DNA of 64,000 nt, from assembly GCA_910577635.1 (NCBI GenBank), contig CAJTNR010000001.1, positions 1 through 64,000 on the forward strand. The letters are read 5' to 3'. The notes beneath the pieces are model-generated. The model was not told the origin of the DNA, made no database searches, and saw nothing but the letters and a program-made list of their open reading frames with translations. Position numbers and translations under genes: made by a program. This stretch comes from an uncultured Vampirovibrio sp. Its GTDB lineage: Bacteria > Cyanobacteriota > Vampirovibrionia > Gastranaerophilales > Gastranaerophilaceae. Below, piece after piece: positions 24,144 to 32,451 of the stretch (positions within the stretch are counted from its first letter, which is position 1; each line of letters starts with the position of its first letter).

Positions 24144-24911
24144 TTATTCCTTATTTAAATTATAAAGTTCTTTTAATCCTGTTAAAGTCAGGTTTTTATC
24201 AATATAGTCGAATGTTTTAGCGGAGTTTTCAAATAATATGGTTGAAAAACCTCCTGTTGCAACAATGGTCGCTTTTTCACCCAATTCTTTTTCGCAATTT
24301 TTAACCATTGCTTCAATCATTGATTTATGGCCCAGTACAATTCCTGACAGCATAGCTGAAATTGTATCTTTTCCAATTGCTTTTTTAGGAGCTTCAATTT
24401 TTAGCTTCGGAAGTTTAGAAGTAAACTGAGACAGTGCTTTTGCTTGAATTTTGAGTCCGGGGGCAATGATTCCTCCGATAAAATTTGAGTTTTTATCGAC
24501 AATATCAAAAGTCGTTGCAGTTCCAAAATCAATTACAATTGCAGGCAGTTTGTATTTTTTTACAACCGCACTTGCATTGGCAATTCTATCTGCCCCTATT
24601 TCCTTGTTGTTATCAAGTGCTAGTTTTATAGGCATTTTAGATTTATAAGATAAGCTGATTGGTTTAATTGCAAGGTACTTTTCAACTGCGAGCTTGTAAG
24701 TTTCGCACAACTGCGGAACAACAGAAGAGACAATTGCTCCTTTAATTTTTTTAGTAAGATTGTTATAGTTGAGCAGTGCAAATAAGGAAATTCCATATTC
24801 GTCCACTGTTTTTTTGATATCTGATGATAAGTTAAAAGTGTAAATTAATTTATCTCTATCAAATATACCTAAGGAAGTATTTGTATTTCCAATATCAATT
24901 ACTAAAAGCAT
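24144..24911 (-). CDS. coaX: Type III pantothenate kinase
   Basis: A 255-residue CoaX-type kinase for the first step of coenzyme A synthesis. Signatures are LLVIDIGNTNTSLGIFD (phosphate loop), GADRIANASAVV (substrate Asp/Arg), VIDFGTATTFD and GGIIAPGL, then VATGGF. The ATG at 24911 is preferred over one at 24935: it gives the standard N-terminus and overlaps the proS stop by 17 nt. The SD is weak, so it probably relies on translational coupling with proS. Confidence 0.95.
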   Translation of the reverse strand: MLLVIDIGNTNTSLGIFDRDKLIYTFNLSSDIKKTVDEYGISLFALLNYNNLTKKIKGAIVSSVVPQLCETYKLAVEKYLAIKPISLSYKSKMPIKLALDNNKEIGADRIANASAVVKKYKLPAIVIDFGTATTFDIVDKNSNFIGGIIAPGLKIQAKALSQFTSKLPKLKIEAPKKAIGKDTISAMLSGIVLGHKSMIEAMVKNCEKELGEKATIVATGGFSTILFENSAKTFDYIDKNLTLTGLKELYNLNKE

Positions 24912-26598
24912 TTTTGCATCTTTCAATTGCTTCAATCGGAGTTATTTTTTCAACTAATCCGTCTTTTCTTGTTTTATACTCTACTAAGCCTTCCTGAATT
25001 GTTTTTCCGACTGTAATTCTTACAGGGAAGCCTATTAAGTCGCTATCTTTAAACTTAACCCCTGCTCTATCTGTTCTATCGTCAATTATAACCTCAACCC
25101 CTGCTTCTATAAGGCTGTTGTAGAGTTCATAAGCAGTTTTAGATTGAAGCTCATCATCAATATTAACAGGAACAATATTAACCTTATAAGGTGCAATTGA
25201 TTCAGGCCATATAATCCCTTGTTCGTCATGGTACTTTTCAACTGCAGCTGCCATTGTTCTGCTTACTCCTATTCCATAGCAGCCCATAATAAAAGGCTTT
25301 AGCTCTCCTTTTTCATCTGTATAACAAGCGTTCATTGGTTTTGAATATTTGGTTCCAAGCTGAAATATATTTCCAACCTCAATCCCTCTTGTAACTTTTA
25401 AAGGTTTTTTGCAAATTGGACAAAATTCCCCTTCTTTGACTAAGGAAATATCAAAAAACTCGATATTATTATCTAAATTTACTCCGACAATGTGTTTATC
25501 TATTTCATTTGCACCAATTACGAAGTTTTTTGTGTTTTTTATAGTTTTATCAAAAACTATTCGAACTTTATTTGTATCAATTCCTTTATAGGAAATAAAT
25601 CCAGGCACAGAGTGAAGATATTCTTTAATTTCACTATCTTCCATCGGTCTTAATTCAAGTGCGTTTAGGACATTAAGAAGTTTTGTTTCTTCAATATCCT
25701 TATCGCCTCGAATAATTGCTAAAACAGGCTTGGAATCAGCAATATAAGCTACGGTTTTTACAATACAATTAGGGCTAATATTTAAGAATTGAGCTAGATC
25801 AGCAATTGTTTTAACATTAGGAGTATCAACAATTTTTTCATCCTTAAAACCCCCGTCAACTTCCTCAATAGGAAGAATTGATTCAGCATGGTTGGAATTA
25901 GCACTGTAGTTGCAGTTTTCACAGTAGAAAACATCGTTTTCTCCAGTCTGCGTATCAACTAAAACCATATATTCATGCGAAACACTTCCTCCGATTGCTC
26001 CTGAATCTGATTGAACAGCTTTTGTTTCAAGATTACATCTGTTAAAAATTTTTGTGTAGGTTTTTGCCATGACTTCATATTCGCGCTCTAAATCTTCTTT
26101 TGATGTATGAAAAGAATAAGCATCTTTCATGATGAATTCCCGACCCCTTAAAAGCCCGAATCTAGGGCGGATTTCGTCTCTAAATTTGGTTTGGATTTGA
26201 TAAACATTCAAAGGTAAATCCTTATAAGAGTTGATAACTTCCTTAGCAAGGGTTGTAACAACTTCTTCGTGTGTCGGGGATAAGCATAAATCAGTTTCGT
26301 GTCTATCTTTACATCTTAACAGTTCTTTACCATAAACCTGCCACCTGCCCGACTTCTGCCAGACCTCAGCAGGCTGCACAAATGGCATTAAAAGCTCTTG
26401 GGCGCCGGATGAGTCCATTTCCTGTCTTATTATATTGGAAATTTTTGTTAAAACCCTTTGCGCTAGAGGCATATAGGAATAAATTCCGTTTGCAAGTTTT
26501 TTTATAAAACCAGCTCTGATTAAAAGCTTATGACTTATTGCTTCAGCGTCATTGGGGTCTTGTCTTAATGTTTCGATAAAAAGTTTAGACATTCTCAT
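24895..26598 (-). CDS. proS: Prolyl-tRNA synthetase
   Basis: A 567-residue class II synthetase of the long bacterial type. Motif 1 region (LIRAGFIKKLANGIYSYMPLAQRVLTKI), motif 2 (KFRDEIRPRFGLLRGREFIMKDAYSFH) and motif 3 (GCYGIGVSRTMAAAVE) are evident. An INS editing domain of the YbaK type lies between motifs 2 and 3 (about 220-400), and a C-terminal anticodon-binding domain follows (about 470-567). It contains Cys pairs (FYCENCN and FCPICKKP) that look like small zinc-knuckle elements in the insertion. It opens the minus-strand operon with coaX, dut and the helicase. Confidence 0.97.
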   Translation of the reverse strand: MRMSKLFIETLRQDPNDAEAISHKLLIRAGFIKKLANGIYSYMPLAQRVLTKISNIIRQEMDSSGAQELLMPFVQPAEVWQKSGRWQVYGKELLRCKDRHETDLCLSPTHEEVVTTLAKEVINSYKDLPLNVYQIQTKFRDEIRPRFGLLRGREFIMKDAYSFHTSKEDLEREYEVMAKTYTKIFNRCNLETKAVQSDSGAIGGSVSHEYMVLVDTQTGENDVFYCENCNYSANSNHAESILPIEEVDGGFKDEKIVDTPNVKTIADLAQFLNISPNCIVKTVAYIADSKPVLAIIRGDKDIEETKLLNVLNALELRPMEDSEIKEYLHSVPGFISYKGIDTNKVRIVFDKTIKNTKNFVIGANEIDKHIVGVNLDNNIEFFDISLVKEGEFCPICKKPLKVTRGIEVGNIFQLGTKYSKPMNACYTDEKGELKPFIMGCYGIGVSRTMAAAVEKYHDEQGIIWPESIAPYKVNIVPVNIDDELQSKTAYELYNSLIEAGVEVIIDDRTDRAGVKFKDSDLIGFPVRITVGKTIQEGLVEYKTRKDGLVEKITPIEAIERCKNAFSN

Positions 26599-26698
26599 AA
26601 GTTATCTTTTTCTCCTTTTTTGATATATTTATTTTAGTGCAAAAATTTACAAAATAAACTTTTTGTAAAAAATGTTTGCGTTTATTTGAAAAAATATA

Positions 26699-26713
26699 TA
26701 AGATATTAATATG
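26699..26713 (+). promoter_or_regulatory. Leaderless-type -10 box of the NuoL-like gene
   Basis: TAAGAT (26699-26704) ends 6 nt before the ATG at 26711. There is no SD. The hexamer matches the -10 consensus at 4 of 6 positions. Confidence 0.45.
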
Positions 26714-28120
26714 GATACTAGTATTACCTTAGCAATCATTTCAATATTTCTGCCTTTTTGCTATTCTTTATTCTTAATTGCAAAAAGACTGCAGCTCTCA
26801 CTTGTCAACAAATGGACTTTGAACCACGGATTCAGCGTTATTAGTCTTATTGGCATGGTTTTATTTATAGTTCAAAAAATCATAAATACTCCTTATGAGT
26901 TTGATTTTGACTTTTTTATAATGGAGAAAATTAACTTAAGAGCTGCCTTTTTGATTGATGAATCTAATATTGATTATCTTATTTATTCAATGCTCGGGTT
27001 TTTATTGGTTTCAATTTTTTGCAGTTTTTATTTTAATAAAAAAAAGCAATATATCTTTACAAAACAAAGATTCTACACTTTTTTGTCTTTGCTCTCTTTT
27101 AATACAATTCTGTTTTTTATAAGCGCTACAATTGTACAGAGTTTTGTTTTTTGGGTTCTAAATGGTCTTATAGTTTATATCTTTTCTTATTTTGATATTT
27201 ACAAATCAACTACCAACTACAATCTTAATCGTTTTTACAGAGTATATTTAATTGGAGATTTTGCGTTTTTAGGGGCAATTCTTGTTTTCTGCCGCTATGC
27301 TTCTTTATCTAATGGATATATTGACCCTGTTGAATTAGGGTATGGTGAGCTGGATTCATTGATAAGTTATAGTTATGGGCTTAATAATTATGCTGAGTTT
27401 GCTCTTGGTGCAGTGTGTCTGTATCTTGCATCTTTTTCAAGGCTTTTTATTCTTCCTTTTAACTGTTTTTATAGTTTTTCAATTAACTCCTCGCGTCCTT
27501 TGTATGTTACTCTTATAACAGTTGCAAATTGCCCTTTGGGAGCCTTTTTATTCTTAAAAACGCTTCCTTATATTGAGCTGATGGAAGATAATATAATTTA
27601 TTTACAAATATTCATAATCCTTACAATAGTTATAACTTCAATTTTAATTTTATTTGAAAAAAACTTAAAAATTATATTCGGTCAAATTTTTTCAATAATA
27701 AATGGTCTTTTTATACTGGGGGTTTTCTTTTTTGATCCTCTTATAATTCTCTATATTTATTTCCTTGCAACTATTGTAACAACTCTGTTTGTTTGGAAGC
27801 TTTTCTTAGCAGATATTACAAGTCTAAAGAAACGCCCTGTTGATATTAAAAAAGGATTCCTGATTGAAAGAATTCATATTTTCCTATTTGAAGACTTGCC
27901 AGGCGGCGTTTCTCGTGTATTCAATGTTTTTGTAAAAAAAGTTAATTTTAGTTTTATACCTCTTATTTTCAGATTTTTTGATATAATTAGTTGTTTTATT
28001 ATTAGAAAATTTACAAAAAACTCAAGAATGATGACAATAAGAAACATTCTAATTATTTTTGCACTTGTAATCTTATTTGCAATATTTATAACACTATTTG
28101 GTAACTATCAGGAGATGTAG
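26711..28120 (+). CDS. NuoL-like (antiporter-family) membrane protein, degenerate
   Basis: A 469-residue, very hydrophobic protein with about a dozen transmembrane segments. It follows the NuoL/MrpA antiporter pattern: LIDESNIDYLIYSMLGFLL (compare the N-terminal LDxLS segment), FVFWVLNGLIVYIF (compare FxGWExVGLxSYLL) and the run from SFSRLFILPF to VANCPLGAFLFL (compare KSAQxPxHxWL and the following helix). The essential TM5 Glu is Val149 and the TM7 Lys is Arg244. The usual Asp-Ala-Met-Glu loop is missing. It heads a three-gene operon of NuoL/M/N-like proteins. Ion translocation is therefore doubtful, and assignment to complex I, Mrp or a hydrogenase cannot be made. Confidence 0.68.
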   Translation: MDTSITLAIISIFLPFCYSLFLIAKRLQLSLVNKWTLNHGFSVISLIGMVLFIVQKIINTPYEFDFDFFIMEKINLRAAFLIDESNIDYLIYSMLGFLLVSIFCSFYFNKKKQYIFTKQRFYTFLSLLSFNTILFFISATIVQSFVFWVLNGLIVYIFSYFDIYKSTTNYNLNRFYRVYLIGDFAFLGAILVFCRYASLSNGYIDPVELGYGELDSLISYSYGLNNYAEFALGAVCLYLASFSRLFILPFNCFYSFSINSSRPLYVTLITVANCPLGAFLFLKTLPYIELMEDNIIYLQIFIILTIVITSILILFEKNLKIIFGQIFSIINGLFILGVFFFDPLIILYIYFLATIVTTLFVWKLFLADITSLKKRPVDIKKGFLIERIHIFLFEDLPGGVSRVFNVFVKKVNFSFIPLIFRFFDIISCFIIRKFTKNSRMMTIRNILIIFALVILFAIFITLFGNYQEM

Positions 28121-28122
28121 CA

Positions 28123-29550
28123 TTGGATTTTTTGAATAATACAATTTTAAATATTTTTCTTCTAACACCTTTAGTGTTTGTTCTTTTGAATGGTGCTTTT
28201 ATTTTTATAAAAAACCCGATTTATATTAAAAATTTAAATCGATTCTTTTTTCTTGTGCAATTTTTGTTTACAGTTGTATTATTAGTGTTTTTCAAAGATA
28301 CTCAAACAACTTTTTTCAAATTCGATTTTAGTTTTGATTCGCTAAGTTCAATTCTTGTTTTTGTTAACAGTCTTGTTTTTTTCTTGTTTAGCGTAGTATC
28401 TAAAACTTTTTTTGTAAAGCTGATAAGAACAAAATACATTACACTTCTTATGCTTAATGCTGTTAGTAATATCTTCCTTTTATCGGATAATATCTTTCTT
28501 AATTTAACATCAGTATTTTGGATATTATTAATACAGCATTATCTTAATCAAGTTTCAAATGAGGACAAAAAACCAAATAATCGATTAGCGATTGACCTTT
28601 TTTGGTTTATTCTGGGTTGTTTTTTAATAACCGTTCACTTTTTAAGGTACTTTTTAATTAATGAAATTCCTTTTAATTTCTCTAATATTACTGCTAATTT
28701 GTATCATATAAACGATTTTTATGTATTATTAGCATTTTTTGGGTTTTTAATTATAATTTTTCGTCTTTTTAAATTTATTCCTTTTTATACTCAAAGAATA
28801 ACCTGTCCTTTTGTTTCAGGGCTCAATACGATATCAAGTCTGATATTGGGCAGTTTTTTGTTTGTTAAAACTTATCTTGTCTTTGATTACCTTTATTATC
28901 AATATCAAAACTATATTGTTTTGTTTTTGCTTTTTAATTTTATTTATTTTCTTTTATTTAATATCTATCAAAAAAAACTTATTGATTTTGCAAACAGTTC
29001 CTTAGCTGCCAATTTATTAATTTGTTTGTTTTTATTGTTTTCTTTTGAAGACAGCGGGTTTGTAATGCTTGTTTATTCTCTTGTTGTGCTTATTCTATCT
29101 TATACTTTTATATACTTTATACTCTCAATTCTTGCTAATAGGTTTAATATTGATAGTTTTGAATCCATGAAAAAAATTGACAATAAAGATAGACTTGCAA
29201 AGTTTTTTATAGCAGTTTCTTTCTTGAATATTTCTAAAGTTCCGCTATTGCCTATGTTTATTGCAATGTTTAACGGGTTTTTGGTAATTTTTTCTTATGA
29301 ATTTGAAAGCAATGTTTTAAATCTTAGCGTCTGGACTCTTGTTTTGGGAGCGTTTATTCTTAGTTTGAGTTCTTTATTTGCGCTTTTAAAAATTCTTGTT
29401 AGTCCAATTAGAAAAGGCAAAAAGAGTGTTTTTTGCTTTCATCAGATAGCAGTTTTTTGGATTTTAACCCTAATTCTTTTGTTTTTAGGGATAGCTCCTA
29501 ATTTTAGTTTTGATTATATTGTTTCGACATTTGGCAGTGGGATATTTTAA
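28123..29550 (+). CDS. NuoM-like (antiporter-family) membrane protein, degenerate
   Basis: A 475-residue polytopic membrane protein with about 13 hydrophobic segments. Its order of segments parallels NuoM: FDSLSSILVFVNSLVFFLF, then SVFWILLIQHYLNQ at the place of the TM5 Glu helix (Ile134 where Glu is expected), then RLFKFIPFYTQRITCPFVSGL at the place of the Lys-x2-Pro-Trp-Pro helix, followed by LGSFLFVKTY. Similarity is weak and the family call rests largely on the context between a NuoL-like and a NuoN-like gene. The start is a TTG with AGGAG 8 nt upstream, 2 nt after the previous stop. A 2-nt gap links it to the next gene. Confidence 0.6.
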   Translation: MDFLNNTILNIFLLTPLVFVLLNGAFIFIKNPIYIKNLNRFFFLVQFLFTVVLLVFFKDTQTTFFKFDFSFDSLSSILVFVNSLVFFLFSVVSKTFFVKLIRTKYITLLMLNAVSNIFLLSDNIFLNLTSVFWILLIQHYLNQVSNEDKKPNNRLAIDLFWFILGCFLITVHFLRYFLINEIPFNFSNITANLYHINDFYVLLAFFGFLIIIFRLFKFIPFYTQRITCPFVSGLNTISSLILGSFLFVKTYLVFDYLYYQYQNYIVLFLLFNFIYFLLFNIYQKKLIDFANSSLAANLLICLFLLFSFEDSGFVMLVYSLVVLILSYTFIYFILSILANRFNIDSFESMKKIDNKDRLAKFFIAVSFLNISKVPLLPMFIAMFNGFLVIFSYEFESNVLNLSVWTLVLGAFILSLSSLFALLKILVSPIRKGKKSVFCFHQIAVFWILTLILLFLGIAPNFSFDYIVSTFGSGIF

Positions 29551-29552
29551 TA

Positions 29553-30896
29553 ATGGATTTTTTAAACACAATTTCATATTTTTTAATTGAGATAATTTGT
29601 TTGCTGGCAATTGCAGCAGTTAGTTTATGTCTCAATAAACCAAGGCGATGGGCTGATTTTATTACAGTCGGGGCTTTGTCTGTTAATTCCTTAATTCTTG
29701 CAGCGGGTTTTTTAAAAACCGACTTTGAATCAATGTTCTATAATAAACTCTTTGCCTTTGGCTTAAGTGAGCTTTTGATGACTTTTTTAATTAATATTTT
29801 TATGTTAAGTTTTATTCTTGTTACTTATAAAATTATAAGAAAAGCTGCTTTTAAAACCCCTTTGCTTAATTTAATTCTGCTTGCAATGGTGTTTTTATCC
29901 AGTCTTTTGATTAAATCGCAGAACTTTATTCTAACTTATTTTTTGCTTAGTTTATGTTCATATTTAATTTATTTTTATGTTTCGAATTATAAACTTGAAA
30001 AAGGAACAATTTATAACTTTGGATTTTTTGTTGTTTCAACATTGGCTGATTTCTTATTTATATCATTCCTTACTATGACCGTTTTAGCACAGGATGTTAT
30101 TCAAATGGATATAATTCAGGTTTGTATAACTTTATCGTTTTTCTTAAAAATCGGCATATTCCCAATTTACAATTACTCTCTTAATGGCAACTACAGAGTA
30201 AATGTTCCTTATTCGGTTTTGATTTATTCGTTTTTGCCTTTTTTAGGAGTTGTAAGTTTTAATAAATTGAGCGAAATTATAGCTCCTAATACAAATGAAA
30301 TTTATCAGATTACATTGGTTGTTTTTCTGTTGATAACAGGTTTTATTTATGCAATTAATTCATACAAAGCAAAAGATCTGGTTAAGTTTATCTCTAATTC
30401 AAGTGCCGTTTTATACACAATTGCGCTCATTTCAGTTCTTATATTGTCAACCAACTTTGAAGGAATTAAACTCGCTGCTGCAGCTTTAATAGGGAGTTTG
30501 GGGCTGTATTCATTGGTTTGTGTATTAAAATCCAATTTGAAGGTTTATAAAATCAATATTTCAATGCTTAGGAACATATTTTTTAACAATAGATTCTTTG
30601 CTTTTTGTTTTAGTTCTTTGCTGCTAATTTTTTGCGGTGTTGTTCCAAGTTCAATTTCTAAGAATCTTGTTGATATTTTTTCCAAGATATACATCTTTGA
30701 TAAAACAGGGGTTTATATTGTATTTATTACAGTAGGCTTTTTGGTTTTAATACTATTTAATTCTTTAAGAATAATAGAAAAATGTTATGAGTTTAATAGA
30801 AACACTATGCCTAAGAGAATGACAAAAAGAACACCGCTTAACTACGCTGTTCTTTTTGAAATAATAATTTTTTTAATATTAGGAATGTTTTTATAG
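29553..30896 (+). CDS. NuoN-like (antiporter-family) membrane protein, degenerate
   Basis: A 447-residue polytopic membrane protein. The best conserved stretch is SFFLKIGIFPIYNYSLNG (residues about 195-212), matching the Phe-Lys-x3-x-Pro helix of NuoN/NuoM and keeping the key Lys (Lys199). NFILTYFLLSLCSYLIYFY occupies the TM5 position but has no Glu. The downstream SYKAKDLVKFISNSSAVLY resembles the Q-x-D-x-K-R-x-L-A-Y-S-S-I segment of the family, with the Lys retained. It starts MDFLNTI, nearly the same as the preceding protein. No other Nuo subunit is encoded in the window. The 3' end overlaps the convergent small secreted-protein gene by 6 bp. Confidence 0.65.
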   Translation: MDFLNTISYFLIEIICLLAIAAVSLCLNKPRRWADFITVGALSVNSLILAAGFLKTDFESMFYNKLFAFGLSELLMTFLINIFMLSFILVTYKIIRKAAFKTPLLNLILLAMVFLSSLLIKSQNFILTYFLLSLCSYLIYFYVSNYKLEKGTIYNFGFFVVSTLADFLFISFLTMTVLAQDVIQMDIIQVCITLSFFLKIGIFPIYNYSLNGNYRVNVPYSVLIYSFLPFLGVVSFNKLSEIIAPNTNEIYQITLVVFLLITGFIYAINSYKAKDLVKFISNSSAVLYTIALISVLILSTNFEGIKLAAAALIGSLGLYSLVCVLKSNLKVYKINISMLRNIFFNNRFFAFCFSSLLLIFCGVVPSSISKNLVDIFSKIYIFDKTGVYIVFITVGFLVLILFNSLRIIEKCYEFNRNTMPKRMTKRTPLNYAVLFEIIIFLILGMFL

Positions 30897-31265
30897 ATCT
30901 TCTATCTTTTCTTTTTCCATAACTCTTGTGGAGTATTTAGTATTGTCACCATTCCAGGTGTTTGTGAAGTTGATTTGGTGTTCTCCAAAGAGTCCATCAT
31001 CTTGACTGGGATCAACATAAAGCTTTAAGTTAGTGTAAGCTTTGCCTAATTTTCCTTTTGGTTGTTTTTTAACAAAATGTCTTACATAGGTGCTGTCTTG
31101 ACCTTTGTTTGTAGCATTTGCCCAATCTACAACCTGTAATGTGCTTTCACTGTAACCCTGGGCCCTTAATATGTCTATGTCACTTGTTTTTGTGGATTCA
31201 AAATAAGCGAAAGATAAACTTGTACTTAGTGTAGCTAACCCGCATAATACTATTAACTTTTTCAT
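30891..31265 (-). CDS. Small secreted protein of unknown function
   Basis: A 124-residue protein with a clear Sec signal peptide (MKKLIVLCGLATLSTSLSFA, cleavage about residue 20). The mature part is a compact, polar sequence including VVDWANATNKGQDSTYVRHF and an all-beta-looking C-terminus with no Cys, so it is probably a periplasmic or secreted domain. An AGGGGAT SD precedes the ATG. It converges on the NuoN-like gene (6-bp overlap). No family recognised. Confidence 0.75.
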   Translation of the reverse strand: MKKLIVLCGLATLSTSLSFAYFESTKTSDIDILRAQGYSESTLQVVDWANATNKGQDSTYVRHFVKKQPKGKLGKAYTNLKLYVDPSQDDGLFGEHQINFTNTWNGDNTKYSTRVMEKEKIEDL

Positions 31266-31330
31266 TTGGTTCTATCCCCTGTATTAACTTTTCTTAATTT
31301 TAACAATATTATATAATATATTCTGAAAAA

Positions 31331-32389
31331 TTACAAAGAATTTAATTGTAAATCCTGCTTTATTATGAGTTCAAGTTCGGATAATAATTTTTCTTCAGGA
31401 ACTTTTTTTATTATAACCCCTTTTTTAAAGATATATCCTTCTCCTATGGCTCCTGCTATTCCATAGTCTGCTGCGGCTGCTTCTTTTGGCCCGTTAACAG
31501 GACAGCCCATTGTAGCAATAGTTATAGGAGCTTTAAGACTGGAGAACTTTTTTTCAACTGATTTAGCTAAATTAATAAGGTCAATCTGTGTTCTGCCGCA
31601 AGTAGGACAGGATATAAAATTTACCCCTTGTTTTCTTAAGTTGAGGACTTGAAGAATCTCTTTAGCCAGCTGTACTTCTTCAATCGGGTCTTCTGTTAAT
31701 GAAACCCTTATTGTGTCACCAATTCCTTGTGCTAAAAGTGCACCAAGTGCAATTGAAGATTTTACCACCCCTCCTTTTTTTGTTCCTGCTTCTGTTAAGC
31801 CCAAATGAAGAGGATAGGGAGTTTGTTCGTACATTTTTTGATAAGCTTTAATAGTTGTTGTAACATCTGAGGATTTAAGTGAAATTTTAATTAAGTTAAA
31901 ATTTAAATCCTCAAGAATTTTAATATGACGTTTAGCGGATAATACCATTTTGTCTTCCAAGGTTAAGGTTTTATCTTCGTATAAATCTTTTTCTAATGAC
32001 CCCGCGTTAACTCCTATTCGAATTGGAGTGTTTGTTTGTTTTGCTGCTTCAACAACAAGTTTTGTATGCTCAAAACTGCCAATATTACCAGGATTAATCC
32101 GAAGCGCATGAATTCCTTGTTCAATAGCGCTTAAAGCTAATCTATAGTCGAAGTGGATATCTGCAACAACTGGAATCGGCGAGTTTTTGACAATTTCTCC
32201 AAGGCTTTTTGCACATTTTTTATTAAGAACAGCTACCCTTATAATTTGACAACCTGCATTGGCTAGTTTTTCAATCTGATTAAGGGTCGATAGAGTGTCA
32301 TCTGTTTTTGTATTTGTCATAGATTGAATTGAAACAGGCGCACCAGCTCCAATTTCAACATTTCCGATTTTTATTTTTATCTTTTCCAT
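31331..32389 (-). CDS. ispG: 4-hydroxy-3-methylbut-2-enyl diphosphate synthase
   Basis: A 352-residue [4Fe-4S] enzyme of the methylerythritol phosphate isoprenoid pathway. N-terminal TIM barrel signatures are SIQSMTNTKTDD, VADIHFDYRLAL and ALRINPGNIG. The C-terminal iron-sulfur domain shows SCPTCGRTQIDL and ATMGCPVNGPKEA, giving three Cys ligands, and ends with a GEGYIFKKG loop. Length matches the bacterial short form. The promoter appears to be half of a symmetrical bidirectional promoter shared with the GT39-like gene. The SD is weak. Confidence 0.98.
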   Translation of the reverse strand: MEKIKIKIGNVEIGAGAPVSIQSMTNTKTDDTLSTLNQIEKLANAGCQIIRVAVLNKKCAKSLGEIVKNSPIPVVADIHFDYRLALSAIEQGIHALRINPGNIGSFEHTKLVVEAAKQTNTPIRIGVNAGSLEKDLYEDKTLTLEDKMVLSAKRHIKILEDLNFNLIKISLKSSDVTTTIKAYQKMYEQTPYPLHLGLTEAGTKKGGVVKSSIALGALLAQGIGDTIRVSLTEDPIEEVQLAKEILQVLNLRKQGVNFISCPTCGRTQIDLINLAKSVEKKFSSLKAPITIATMGCPVNGPKEAAAADYGIAGAIGEGYIFKKGVIIKKVPEEKLLSELELIIKQDLQLNSL

Positions 32390-32404
32390 TATTTTGTCTA
32401 CTTT

Positions 32405-32442
32405 CTTTTTGATTATGATAGAATTATAACATAATCAAAAAG
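32405..32442. promoter_or_regulatory. Palindromic bidirectional promoter between ispG and the GT39-like gene
   Basis: A perfect 13-bp inverted repeat (32405-32417 and 32430-32442) encloses 12 nt. The centre holds a plus-strand TAGAAT (32419-32424) and a minus-strand TATAAT (32428-32423) preceded by TGT (extended -10). Both -10 boxes face outwards from the same dozen bases. A dimeric regulator bound to the arms would control both genes. Confidence 0.6.
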
Positions 32443-32451
32443 GAGGAAGTT

